Shown here piece by piece: positions 1 through 12,228 of a stretch of 64,000 nt of DNA (the stretch's first letter is position 1; each line of letters begins with the position of its first letter). Origin of the DNA: Candidatus Ichthyocystis sparus. Lineage in GTDB: Bacteria; Pseudomonadota; Gammaproteobacteria; Burkholderiales; 2013Ark19i. The stretch spans positions 1 through 64,000 of the forward strand of contig NZ_FKII01000042.1 of NCBI RefSeq assembly GCF_900078745.1, in the 5' to 3' direction. The notes under the pieces were generated by a model, which was not told the origin of the DNA, made no database searches, and saw only the letters and a list, made by a program, of their open reading frames with translations. A program made the translations under genes and the position numbers.

Positions 1-167
1 ATGTCCCAACTTGGTTAGGCTTAATTAAAATAGCATTAGCATACTTAATCCCAACTCCCTTACGTAAAAACAAAGACTGAGTCACAAAAAGATCATATCC
101 CACCAATGTACCCTATCTCCCAAACGCTTGGTCAATAATTGCCAAACACTCCAATCTTCATAAATTC
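1..167 (-). pseudogene. Decayed partial copy of enolase gene
   Basis: Bases 1-156 align almost without gaps to 5275-5430 inside the intact eno gene, in the same orientation, with scattered substitutions. After about base 156 the copy seems to skip roughly 80 bp and rejoin at an 11-base identical stretch (157-167 versus 5514-5524); similarity then fades. The matching part of eno encodes the region around the catalytic lysine. The fragment cannot encode enolase and its other end lies outside the window. It is best read as a decayed duplicate. The identity is seen directly; the deletion and the mode of duplication are inferred. Confidence 0.85.
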
Positions 168-2166
168 ATAGTGGGGGGCATTGACTTCCCCATCTTCCAC
201 ACCTAAAGAGGAAAGTATAATGGTTCATTAACCACTAAAGCCCCTCATAGGAAAAATGACAAAGTAAGTGAATCTGCTGTATCACAAAGAAGGTGATTAT
301 CAAGTAAGAACAAGAGATCTAAAAAATAAGATGACACTCTACTGTAGAGTGCGTGCGTTCATTAATTGCTAAAAAAGCACTGTTGGTGTAGTAATTTTGT
401 TTGCTGTGTATGAATGTAATCTGTGTACAGGCGCAAGGTGGTGGCAAACTACAACACTGTGCCCTCCCCCTTAATACGAATTGGATGACCGCGTTTTTGA
501 AGTACCATCACAACATATTATTCCGTATTAGTTTGACAAGCACATGACTAAAATCCTAAGAACTGTAAAATCAGCAATAAAACCGTCACTTGAACTTCCA
601 GAATTAGAATAAATCACCGTCCTATGACTAAAAACACTCACCCTAGAAATATTCAGTAGAATTACATCTCTGGTTCATAAAATCTTAGCGCAACCCAAAT
701 CAGTGGGTCATGCTCTAACGGAGCAAAAAAACCTTCATTTTCACTATCAACTTCGTACTAAAATAATTTCAAGCTTTTTACTTCATATAAATAAATAACT
801 AAAATTCTTACTACGTACTGAAGCAATATCTCAAAATACCTTTATACATGACTCTTAGGGTCTCTATTAATGCTGTAAATCCTATTACAACAACAAGATA
901 AAGTAAAATTTTATATATCCTGTCTCTATAATAAATTAATACTCTTTCATTAAGTAACTGTTAATAGTAAAAAATATAAATCTCAATACAATTCGCCCAT
1001 AATAGATCTATGCAACACCGAAAAAATAGGTAGTTTCATTATGTCATACTATTGCTTTTAACATTATGTGTGTAATCACATAAAAAACCTGTGTTTGTTA
1101 CTTATTAATCAATGTATAAATAACCAAGTTGTCAAAAATAATTTTCTAATTTTAGAAATAGTGAGATATTGTCTATCATCCTGCAAAAAGATAATGGAAG
1201 TATATCATCATAAAAAGAATAAACATGGGTTACTAAAATTCATTGCGGAATAATATGTTTTTCTTTTGATGGGATGATTAAAAAAATCAGTAAATCATAT
1301 ATTATGAAGGATAAGAATACTTATGCCATTATAATAATATTCAGAGTAAGCGTGATGAAGAGCCTGGTTCGTTATTTATCCTTTAGCAAATCACATAAGA
1401 TTGTAATAAACTAGGAGCAAGCGCAACAGAACACAAAATATAAGAAAAAAGGTGGTATAGAGCAGGTTAAAACCCTAATCTAAGGCCAGCAGAATCTCTA
1501 AACAAGACAGACAAAAACCCGCCTCCGAGCACAATGATAAATCGGCAAGTATAGTTGGCTATAGTTACTATTAGTAATATAACGAATACATAAGAACTAA
1601 GAATTAGTACTTCTAGATGTATTTACTATCCAAAGGACAATCCTATCTAGCAAAAAATAAAGTTCGCGTAACAAAATCAACCATTCTCACTCTTAAAGCC
1701 AGATATACTCTTAACTCTAGTATCTCTACGCAACCTGATTTAATTGTGATGTATCACAAAATTATAATACCTAGCCCTGAGTCATATAATCAAATCAAAT
1801 TCAAATGCCTAACTATTTTTAGATGATATTTTCATAATATTATCACATTCACATCTATCACAATTCTTCGGGTGCATTTAAAAATTTTTATGACGGTACA
1901 AAACAAATCATATCTATAGTGGACAAACATCTGCTTATTCTTCTATCAAGTCAAACAGGAACACACACATTCTGTAACTGTTAGTACTTGCATGGCAGCA
2001 TTCATTAATAAATATAATATATGTTTCACTAACTATAGATATAGTTTAACCTTAAAGTTAAAAAGTTAATAGAAACCATACCTTTTACCACATACTCTTG
2101 GCTCAAGTATGGTGGCGTCTTGCGGCAAGGATAGATACTAATCCTCGCTATAATATGTGCATTTAA
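168..2166. other. AT-rich gene-free stretch
   Basis: I see no convincing gene here. Open frames are short, lack ribosome binding sites and show no family resemblance. Apart from repeat copy 1110-1300 the DNA looks like decayed sequence. A TATAAT hexamer at 2149-2154 has no good -35 partner, but it lies just before the GC-richer block leading into the gene at 2425. Confidence 0.6.
1110..1300 (+). repeat. Diverged direct repeat, copy 1
   Basis: This segment matches 4001-4200 in the same orientation. The strongest part runs from 1172 to 1300 against 4071-4200, with small indels and many substitutions. One frame in each copy ends in a shared peptide (K-N-K-H-G-L-L-K-F-I-A here, K-N-K-Y-G-P-L-K-F-I-A there), and most differences in that stretch fall at third codon positions. 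This suggests an ancestral coding sequence. The 61-residue frame 1068-1253 covers part of copy 1, but copy 2 is broken by stops, so I do not call a gene. Confidence 0.7.
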
Positions 2167-2406
2167 GTGGAAAATAACGCTAAAGATGATAGGCAAGGGG
2201 TGGTTGTGTATCTCATAAAAAAACTCAAGGTACTTCAGTGTTTACAACTCAAAGATCAGTGGGAGTAGTAACAGTGGTGGTGGGTGTCGCCTCCCCTTTG
2301 TGGAGTAACTCAGATAGGTTTGGAGAAACAGGAGCTGCACCTGTCTTTTGATGCTTTGACCCTTAATGGGGGATGTGGAGGTGTCACATTAACAATAAAA
2401 CAATAA
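2167..2406 (+). pseudogene. Possible remnant of a gene related to the Gly/Ser-rich class
   Basis: Base composition becomes richer in G and C at about 2165, well before the next gene. Three overlapping frames are each open for 33 to 45 codons: from GTG 2167 to TAG 2266, from GTG 2238 to TGA 2349, and an uninitiated frame ending in TAA 2404, immediately before ATG 2407. The middle frame gives a Val/Gly/Ser/Thr-rich peptide beginning V-F-T-T-Q-R-S-V-G. The pattern fits a coding region broken by frameshifts, or the decayed front part of the gene that follows. No homologue is recognised; a long untranslated leader is the alternative. Confidence 0.3.
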
Positions 2407-2424
2407 ATGGGTGGGAGTGGTGCT

Positions 2425-3147
2425 ATGTCTGATAAAAGAATATACGGTGCTTCAGGCAGTGATGGTAGTTCAGAAACTGACGAATCTGATGCCGGTGAAA
2501 GTGGACCTCCACTTGGAGCGATCGGTCAAGATACTGAAAAAAGCGAAAGATCAGAGAGTAGTAGAGCCGGTGGCTGTGGGTCAGGTGCACCATTAACAGG
2601 TCCTAGTGGCTCTGGATCATCTGGTGCATTGGGTGCAAGACCAAAGGTGGGACACGGGGGGAAAAGTCGGGGGAAAAGAACTGATGTGTGGCATAACGAA
2701 CGCCGGAGATCGGCAAAATCTTTGAGAGGTAAAGGACAATTGCTCGCTGCTAATGAGGGAAAGGATGGCGGTAAAAAAGAAGGAGGGAGATCATCATCGG
2801 GTTTAAGAGCAGTGGAATGTACTGGACCACGGGGTTCTCGCTATGGTCGCGGTGGAAGAAGAGAGGTCAAACTTAGTTTGCGCGCTGAATTGCGTAGATA
2901 TACTTGCGCAGAATTATTGTGTACATTTCTCTCATTTGCTATTGTGGCAGGAACACCTGTCGTGTTATTGCTGTTTTCACTTAGTGATGCTGCGAAATCA
3001 GCAATCACCGGACAAGAAAATGCATCCGCAGGTAAAATAAGTTGGATTGATACAGTTACGTCGGCTGTGTTTGTGCTCTCCGCAGTAATATTCTCTGCTC
3101 TTCTTCTACAAGCTGCCAGATCGTCTATGAAAAAAGATAAAAAATAA
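2425..3147 (+). CDS. Gly/Ser-rich protein with two C-terminal membrane helices, unknown function
   Basis: A 240-residue protein that I do not recognise as a described family. Roughly residues 1-160 are low in complexity (Gly, Ser, Arg, Lys, with acidic patches) and probably disordered. Two hydrophobic segments follow, at about 165-187 and 211-231, and the protein ends in a Lys-rich tail. There is no signal peptide. ATG 2425 is preferred to the in-frame ATG 2407 because GGGAG at 2413-2417 sits 7 bases before 2425, while nothing like a ribosome binding site precedes 2407. The gene stands alone in 5 kb of decayed DNA, between two copies of a diverged repeat. A disordered N-terminus plus paired C-terminal helices recalls secreted membrane-inserting proteins of intracellular bacteria (type III effectors, Inc-like proteins); that role is inference. 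Confidence 0.7.
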   Translation: MSDKRIYGASGSDGSSETDESDAGESGPPLGAIGQDTEKSERSESSRAGGCGSGAPLTGPSGSGSSGALGARPKVGHGGKSRGKRTDVWHNERRRSAKSLRGKGQLLAANEGKDGGKKEGGRSSSGLRAVECTGPRGSRYGRGGRREVKLSLRAELRRYTCAELLCTFLSFAIVAGTPVVLLLFSLSDAAKSAITGQENASAGKISWIDTVTSAVFVLSAVIFSALLLQAARSSMKKDKK

Positions 3148-4000
3148 AAGAGATAGAAGAAATGAAATGTCTGACTTTAAGAAACAACTTGCGATTATTC
3201 GCGCGTGTCTTAATACCCGTGAGTAATTTATTCCGGAACATTACTTTGCTAGCCCTCTTAGTGTTCACCTGGAGCTAGTAAGCCCGTTTGTAACTCGGTG
3301 GTGTAGGTATTTCTGTTAGTCTGAGTGACCAGACAGGGAGGAACTGTTTCCAGTGTTTGATGTTTGAGAGGTAGGTCATTGATGATTTTCATGTATTTAG
3401 TTGATAAATGGTGTTCAACAAGATGCGGTTTACATGGTTCAACAATGCATGTCCTATCCACCAAACATCTGTCTATTGGTATTGGCTTTTTTATCATATA
3501 CGAGATCAATATTTTAGCGTACGTAGCAATTCAATTCTAAGATTGATTATTTGTATATTTAGTTTTGGTAAAAAGCCATCCATACAGATTTACGCCCCCC
3601 CTTTCTTATGAATGCGTTAGTTTTACATAATGCGGATCTTCAATCCAATTGCTATTCTATACAGATTGGCCTGTTATTTTCTGAAAAGACATGACGTACA
3701 TACAAACTTACGGTATTGGTTCTACCATAGATAATGCAGCAACTAATAGATAGCTAATGAATACGTCACTACACCAATATCTCTAGAGTCAGAGATACTA
3801 CCTCCGCACCACGGCCAAATATCGCCCCCTCCCCCGAAATGGTTAAAATGTTTTATAGAACTAAAGATTAGTTGTCACTAAAATACTTCAATTAAGAAAA
3901 AACACTTTAACTTGCCAACCATACACTAAAAATAAATTTCACTTGCTTTTCTATTTCAGGCAACAAAAAAATGCAAAAAATCACTAAAGCTCTTACTACA

Positions 4001-4200
4001 CAATGTATAATATCAATTTATTAAGTTACTGAATAAAATATCTTTCATTTTCAGAGACCATAAGACACCATCTATCATCCTGATACAGACGGAGAAATGT
4101 CGTCATAAAAATAATAAATATGGACCACTAAAGTTTATTGCATAATAATACGTCGTGCTTCTAATTGGATGGTTAAAATAAAAAAAATAGCAAATCATAT
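4001..4200 (+). repeat. Diverged direct repeat, copy 2
   Basis: Partner of 1110-1300, same orientation, about 2.9 kb away on the other side of the gene at 2425. Similarity is clearest from 4071 to 4200. The frame matching the copy 1 peptide reads through the shared K-F-I-A ending and stops at a TAA. Neither copy has terminal inverted repeats or a transposase that I can see. Confidence 0.7.
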
Positions 4201-4886
4201 CTAACTGTACAAAAAGTAGTCCAAATTTCATGTGGCTTTTACCTTAGACAAAGTTACGCACGGATATAAATTGCCCATGAATAACTACACTTCAGCAAAT
4301 TGTATAATCGAGCATACCATTTACACTAACAAAGCGGGGTAATGCAAACGGGACTTACTCTAGCCCTTGATCTCATACACAGTACCCAAGAAAATAAATA
4401 ACATTTTGAATGGATTTTATTAGCTCTAAGAATCAACACATTTTTTGTTATCTATAAGTAGAAAGAGCCTATCATACGTGTAGCAACGGTATAACAAAAT
4501 AATCCGCAAATTTAAAGCAATATGACTCTATTAAGGTGTTTAATTAGTACCTTCATCACTGTATTATTGATATCCTAGTATACTACTTATCTAGTGCTAT
4601 AAAAGTAGAGAATTCATATAAATGATATTTTTCATCTTTAGTACAGCTAGGTACGATGCCCCCCCCCCGATCGGTGTTTGCTTCCTTGTCAATCATCATT
4701 GGTGTGAAAATAAAAAAACAGATCAGAACATTTATGAAAAGATTAGGTTTTTTGGGAATCGCTTGTGTATTTACTCCTCATGCTAAGGAGTATTTCAAGG
4801 ATACTTTACATCTAAAATGAAGCCAAATGTCAAGACAAGAGTAAGAAACGAAAAAATAAGGATATAAAGGAGAAGTGGCCGAGTCT

Positions 4887-4916
4887 AAAAAAACCAAGTG
4901 CACGCGCCGTGGGTGG
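4887..4916 (-). terminator. Possible intrinsic terminator of pyrG-eno
   Basis: Read on the minus strand, an imperfect GC-rich hairpin (CACG-GCG-CGTG with outer CCA/TGG pairs) is followed by seven T. It lies about 90 bases after the eno stop and is much richer in GC than its surroundings. The stem is short, so support is moderate. Confidence 0.4.
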
Positions 4917-5005
4917 CCTGCAGATGTATTCTTGCTAACCAGCGTAGCGTTTGGGTACCGCTAAAGGGATATATGTAATGTTTTTTGCATAATGCCGCGT
5001 ATTTA

Positions 5006-7937
<2,932 letters not shown>

Positions 7938-8099
7938 TTAAAAAAATATGGTCTAGATGGTTGTGGCCAACAGAACCGATTAGTATCACCCGACGCCTCC
8001 CCACAAAACATTAATACCCACACAAGCATCGGTACCTTCAATTGCCACAAAACTACATAATCACTTAGTATTATAACGTCAGATGAGGGAGCAGGAACC

Positions 8100-8525
8100 A
8101 TGATTAGTTATATTTTAGGACGCACGTACCCCGTTATAGGTTTTACGTTTGTATCAATACCAGCCTGGAGTACAGAGCAAACATTTGATACTACTAATCA
8201 AGACTGGTCAATGCTAGGTCACTTTGCATTTTCATTTGTTGTTGTAATAGCAATAATAATGATGCTACGGCTTTTTCTTTTACGGTGGCAACCTATGCGA
8301 GCTAATCCTAAACTACCAGTACGCGTAATTGGCGGCGTTTCTGTGGGGCCAAGAGAAAGGGTTGTGGCTGTTGACATAGAAAACGAAAGATTCTACTTGG
8401 CTGTTTCTCAGGGAAGTGTGCGGATTATATATCACTCCCCCTGTCCAGATAGCGACAGCTCTAAAGAAAAAGCACTGGCCCTATCAGAAAAGTTTCAACG
8501 TCTAGTGAAGAAGGAAAAAATTTGA
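8100..8525 (+). CDS. FliO-like flagellar export membrane protein, isolated
   Basis: A 141-residue protein with a hydrophobic N-terminus that may be a signal sequence, one strong membrane helix at about 42-62, and a cytoplasmic domain. That domain has the FliO/MopB pattern V-S-V-G-P-R-E-R-V-V-A-V-D-I followed by F-Y-L-A-V-S. FliO helps assemble the FliP-FliQ-FliR export gate of the flagellum. No other flagellar gene is in the window; fliO normally sits in fliMNOPQR. AGGA lies 4 bases before ATG 8100, with GAGG further upstream. The 3' end overlaps lnt by 31 bases on the other strand. Family assignment rests on pattern recognition and is moderately secure; whether flagella exist cannot be told here. 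Confidence 0.6.
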   Translation: MISYILGRTYPVIGFTFVSIPAWSTEQTFDTTNQDWSMLGHFAFSFVVVIAIIMMLRLFLLRWQPMRANPKLPVRVIGGVSVGPRERVVAVDIENERFYLAVSQGSVRIIYHSPCPDSDSSKEKALALSEKFQRLVKKEKI

Positions 8526-10045
8526 TACTTAATGTGGATTTTTTGCAGCAATAATATCAACAGACTTAAGATAGATCCTACCAATACTCCCAAGTCTCCA
8601 TGAAATTTCTGGAATGGTGTCTGTCCCTTGTATCCAACAACTTTAAGTTTAAGGACCTCGGATTGAAACATAGGCAAAAGTTCTGCATCACCATTTGCAC
8701 CTATGTATCCGGTTGGACCAGAATTGCTAACAGACAAGGTAGGCCTCCCATTTTCCATCGATCTCATTTGACCTACTTGAAAATGCACATGAGGTGCAAC
8801 AGAACGTCCGAACCAAGCATCATTGCTTATGGACAATAGTATAGTAGCTAGCTCTCCTCTATTACGAACATATTCAGAAAATGCATTCTCATAGCAAATA
8901 TTACCAGCAATGCTCTCATGCCCTAAATTTAATGTAGGCTGATCAGCATAGCCCTCAGAATAGTTACTTATGCCACTGCCCGTATGTAATCGCAAAAAAA
9001 AGCGTACCCATGGCCACTGATATTCTCCCAGCGGAAGTAAGAAAACCTTGTCATAAACTCCTTCAACAACTCCCTCTGGGTTAACCAAAACCATAGAGTT
9101 ATATAAATTTCCTTTATCATCCAACCTATGCAACCCTGAAATCAAATATGGCTTGTGCTTGAATTTATGAAAAACTTCCTTCATAAAACGAGGCCAAAAT
9201 GTGTCCCCCTTCCCTATCAATGTAACTGGTATGCCTGCTTCTGGAAAAACCACCCAATCTGCTGAAGTGTAATTATCCATAAGCAATTTATATCTATGTA
9301 TTACTTTATCTAAGGAGAGTGAATACTTACCTGCTGAAAGTACAGGAAAATTGGGCTGAACCAATATAACATTATGAGATAGACCTGATATGGGGTGTGT
9401 CCAGTTGATATTTTTTATGTAATAAGATAGCCCTGCAAACACTAAAAAAATAATAACTCGTTTTATACGACCTTCCGTGTTAAAGATGACATGGTACAAA
9501 GTAGCAGAGAAGAAGATAACAATAAAATTTATGCCATTCATACCTACAACGGGTGCCCACATGCCCAGAGGGCTAGGGTAGGTCTGCGAGTATCCAAAAG
9601 AAAACCAAGTACCACCAACAGCATAGCGAGAGCGAAGGTACTCACTGATAGAAAAAGTCGCAGCAAAAGCTAGCGGTGTATGATCTAAAATATGGCTTAC
9701 CGCAATTCCAGGTAAGAACAAAGCCAATACAAAACTGAAAAAAATCCATACTAAAACAAGTAACGGCCAATAAGAAGCACCGGTAAAATTATGTATGGCT
9801 GATGCTATCCAGAAGGAGGCAGATAACATAACTAGCGCACAGAAAACAAAAAATATTACTAGAGATGATTTGATGGAAGAAGAACGAACGAGGGAGAAGT
9901 ACAGTACAAAAATGCATATGGGAGTAAGCCACCAAAAACAAAATTTAGGGTAAAAACTAGCAACATACACACAACCAGCAATGCATGAAAGAGTGCAATT
10001 AAAGGTCATGGATTGGCTAATATTAGTTACCCTTTTAGGGAACAC
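8495..10045 (-). CDS. lnt: Apolipoprotein N-acyltransferase
   Basis: Adds the third acyl chain to the N-terminal cysteine of lipoproteins in the inner membrane, which Lol-dependent export needs. The N-terminal third is a bundle of membrane helices. The rest is a periplasmic nitrilase-type domain with the catalytic triad in context: Glu in F-P-E-A-G-I-P, Lys in Y-D-K-V-F-L-L-P and Cys in N-I-C-Y-E-N. About 516 residues is normal. I favour GTG 10045, 6 bases after AGGG and overlapping the corC end by 11 bases; TTG 10051 and ATG 10009 are alternatives. The corC-lnt order is widely conserved in proteobacteria. Confidence 0.95.
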   Translation of the reverse strand: MFPKRVTNISQSMTFNCTLSCIAGCVYVASFYPKFCFWWLTPICIFVLYFSLVRSSSIKSSLVIFFVFCALVMLSASFWIASAIHNFTGASYWPLLVLVWIFFSFVLALFLPGIAVSHILDHTPLAFAATFSISEYLRSRYAVGGTWFSFGYSQTYPSPLGMWAPVVGMNGINFIVIFFSATLYHVIFNTEGRIKRVIIFLVFAGLSYYIKNINWTHPISGLSHNVILVQPNFPVLSAGKYSLSLDKVIHRYKLLMDNYTSADWVVFPEAGIPVTLIGKGDTFWPRFMKEVFHKFKHKPYLISGLHRLDDKGNLYNSMVLVNPEGVVEGVYDKVFLLPLGEYQWPWVRFFLRLHTGSGISNYSEGYADQPTLNLGHESIAGNICYENAFSEYVRNRGELATILLSISNDAWFGRSVAPHVHFQVGQMRSMENGRPTLSVSNSGPTGYIGANGDAELLPMFQSEVLKLKVVGYKGQTPFQKFHGDLGVLVGSILSLLILLLQKIHIKYQIFSFFTRR

Positions 10046-10886
10046 GCTCAACCCTTATAGAATAAATCTTTCTAGCATCTGACTGAATCACAGAGAACAT
10101 CCAGTTGTTCACACACACAGACTCACCTCTCTGCAAAACCCTACCTGCGTGATGTAAGATCAACCCCCCAACTGTGTCGAAACAATCGTCGGGAAAATCT
10201 GAACCTAGAGCCTCATTTAGTACGGAAATCTCAACTGAGGCTTTAACGCGCCAACTACCATCATCATCACTAACTACCTCATCTCCGGGCTCATAGGAAT
10301 CAAACTCATCCTCTATATCGCCAACAATCATTTCAAGCACATCCTCGATTGTCACCAAACCACTCACACTTCCATACTCGTCCACGACTATAGCCATGTG
10401 ATAACGCTTGGACCTAAAATCGCGCAACAGCATGTTGAGGGGTTTAGATTCTGGAACAAAAACTACGGGACGCACATGGTTGTGTAGCTTAAAATCCTCA
10501 TCTGACAGGCTACGAATAAAGTCCTTGGCCAAAAAGATACCAAAAATTGTATCCTTTTTACCATCGAAAACAGGAAAACGAGAATGTCCAGTATCCAAAA
10601 TAACTGACAAAATCTGCTCGTTGGTCCATGATATGTCTATGAACTGCATCTGAGCCCGTGGAACTACTATGTCGCTGACGGTCATGTCTGAAACATGTAA
10701 CGCCCTTTCAACAAATAGAGCATCGTCTAGACCAATAGTGTTACGATCAGAGAAAAAACGAACCAACCGTACAATGAAGCAACGTGCATCTTGAGTATTA
10801 AAGGAATTGGCCACCCGAGATACCAAAAACCACAGCAACCCGCGGAGAAGACCATGATGTGGGGGTAAATCGCCGCCTTCAGTCAT
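10035..10886 (-). CDS. corC: CorC/HlyC-type CBS-domain protein
   Basis: A cytosolic 283-residue protein with two CBS domains (about 65-190) and a C-terminal CorC_HlyC domain (about 205-283). The hallmark Y-G-S-V-S-G-L-V-T-I-E-D-V-L-E is in the second CBS repeat. The family (E. coli YbeX/CorC) is linked to magnesium and cobalt efflux and to ribosome homeostasis; its biochemical role is unsettled. ATG 10886 follows AGGAAG at close spacing. It is the first gene of a corC-lnt pair, diverging from the MFS gene at 11031 across a 144-base spacer. Confidence 0.93.
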   Translation of the reverse strand: MTEGGDLPPHHGLLRGLLWFLVSRVANSFNTQDARCFIVRLVRFFSDRNTIGLDDALFVERALHVSDMTVSDIVVPRAQMQFIDISWTNEQILSVILDTGHSRFPVFDGKKDTIFGIFLAKDFIRSLSDEDFKLHNHVRPVVFVPESKPLNMLLRDFRSKRYHMAIVVDEYGSVSGLVTIEDVLEMIVGDIEDEFDSYEPGDEVVSDDDGSWRVKASVEISVLNEALGSDFPDDCFDTVGGLILHHAGRVLQRGESVCVNNWMFSVIQSDARKIYSIRVERVP

Positions 10887-11030
10887 ATCTTCCTAATGTA
10901 TATAGTCGAAAGGTAATCATAGCACAAAATTTTTAGTATCCAGAAAAGACCAGTATGTACCTACATACGTAAGAATTGCTTTGCTTATGTACCAATATTT
11001 ACACCCAATTTTAATTTAGAGGCGTCACAA

Positions 11031-12224
11031 ATGGGATTCTCAAATTCCGAGAAAAGATCTTTACTCTTCCTATCGTTGTTATACGTACTGCGATTGTCCG
11101 GAAATTTCCTAATTCTCCCTTTATTTGAGCCATACTCAAGATCACTCCTTGCGTCCGACAATGTTATATGGATAGGGTTAGCACTTGGAATATTTGGATT
11201 TGGCCAATCTGTAATGCAATTGCCACTGGGGTGGCTCTCAGATAGGGTAGGACGCAAAAATGTGATAATTGGATGCCTATCTGTTTTTACAGTAGCTACT
11301 TACGGCTGTTTTGAGGCACATTCAATCACTCAACTTACCGTGGCTAGGTTCTTTCAGGGCCTTTGCGCTTACTCTTCTGTGCTAACAGCCCTTATGGCTG
11401 ACTACACGCGCCCTGAAAACCTCACCAAAGCCTCAGCCATTCTGGGCGTGCTTATAGGTATAACCCTTGTTTTGTGTCTTTCTATTTCTCCTGTAATAGC
11501 TCACTATGCTGGCACAAGGAACATATTTTTGCTAATAATGGCACTTGCTCTAATATCGATGTTGGTAACGACTATGTTCCTTCCATCTGAGCCGCCACGA
11601 GATAAATTAGCTACCCAGGTTAATTTTAGAGCTTCCATTGTAAAGTTTGGATCTATAAAGGGTACCTGGTTAATTGCTACTGCAAACTTAGCAACCAATG
11701 CTGTTTTATCAGCATGCTGGTTGGTATTCCCCTCTGTACTTGCTAATTTGGGATATGATCTTCCTAGACAAGGTAGTGTATATGGATCGGTTATGATTAT
11801 ATCGTTTGTTATAATGTCTATTATTGTGGCACTCTCAGAGAAAAAGCATAACAATTTGGCATTAATTATCGGATTTATTTTGATGAGCATAGGGCAAGGG
11901 TGTCTATTTTTTACTGTTCACAGTAAGCTACTGTTTATGGCAAGCATGGCTATTTTCTTCTCTGGATTCAATTTGCTTGAGGCTTCTATACCAGCTACGG
12001 TGGCTCGCATAGCTCCTAAGGAGATTAGGGGTACTAGTATGGGAATTAGCAGTACGGCACAGTTCGTGGGGATTTTCATGGGAAGTTTGCTATCTGGGAT
12101 AATGCTCCATTACGTTAATAACAAAGGAGCAATATTCATAGTAAATGCCATTCTGTCCCTCGTATTCTTCTGGGCAGTTTGGTTAAAATTGCCTACATGT
12201 AATAAACAAAATCATAGAGGGTAA
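11031..12224 (+). CDS. MFS transporter of the ssb-uvrA locus
   Basis: A 397-residue inner-membrane protein with about 12 predicted helices and the MFS loop 2-3 signature [10 protein letters not shown] at about 69-78. The substrate is not evident; general resemblance is to drug-type MFS exporters. GAGG lies 8 bases before ATG 11031. The stop is 4 bases before ssb, and uvrA follows, so the three probably form one transcript. MFS, ssb and uvrA are neighbours in many betaproteobacteria, so this looks like ancestral context rather than an acquired gene. Confidence 0.88.
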   Translation: MGFSNSEKRSLLFLSLLYVLRLSGNFLILPLFEPYSRSLLASDNVIWIGLALGIFGFGQSVMQLPLGWLSDRVGRKNVIIGCLSVFTVATYGCFEAHSITQLTVARFFQGLCAYSSVLTALMADYTRPENLTKASAILGVLIGITLVLCLSISPVIAHYAGTRNIFLLIMALALISMLVTTMFLPSEPPRDKLATQVNFRASIVKFGSIKGTWLIATANLATNAVLSACWLVFPSVLANLGYDLPRQGSVYGSVMIISFVIMSIIVALSEKKHNNLALIIGFILMSIGQGCLFFTVHSKLLFMASMAIFFSGFNLLEASIPATVARIAPKEIRGTSMGISSTAQFVGIFMGSLLSGIMLHYVNNKGAIFIVNAILSLVFFWAVWLKLPTCNKQNHRG

Positions 12225-12228
12225 TGTT

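Larger units (their letters stand above)
3148..5005. other. AT-rich gene-free stretch between the orphan gene and eno
   Basis: No convincing gene. A 19-codon frame at 3167-3226 begins M-S-D-F-K-K, recalling the M-S-D-K-R start of the upstream gene, and may be the stub of a lost paralogue. Frames at 3258-3509 (minus) and 3408-3611 (plus) overlap each other, lack ribosome binding sites and resemble nothing. Repeat copy 2 lies at 4001-4200. At 4869-4886 the sequence resembles the first 18 bases of a bacterial tRNA-Ser, but no complete tRNA follows. A possible eno terminator lies at 4887-4916. Confidence 0.6.

Noticed and set aside
1068-1253. 61-codon plus-strand frame in repeat copy 1
   Set aside because: The other repeat copy is broken in the same frame, there is no ribosome binding site, and no family is recognised; reported as a repeat instead.
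1617-1826. 69-codon plus-strand frame
   Set aside because: AT-rich, no ribosome binding site, no recognisable pattern; expected by chance in such DNA.
3258-3611. Overlapping minus (83 codons) and plus (67 codons) frames
   Set aside because: They overlap on opposite strands, lack ribosome binding sites and show no similarity to known proteins.
1-5005. Insertion sequence or prophage remnant
   Set aside because: No transposase or integrase motif, no terminal inverted repeats and no target-site duplication were seen.
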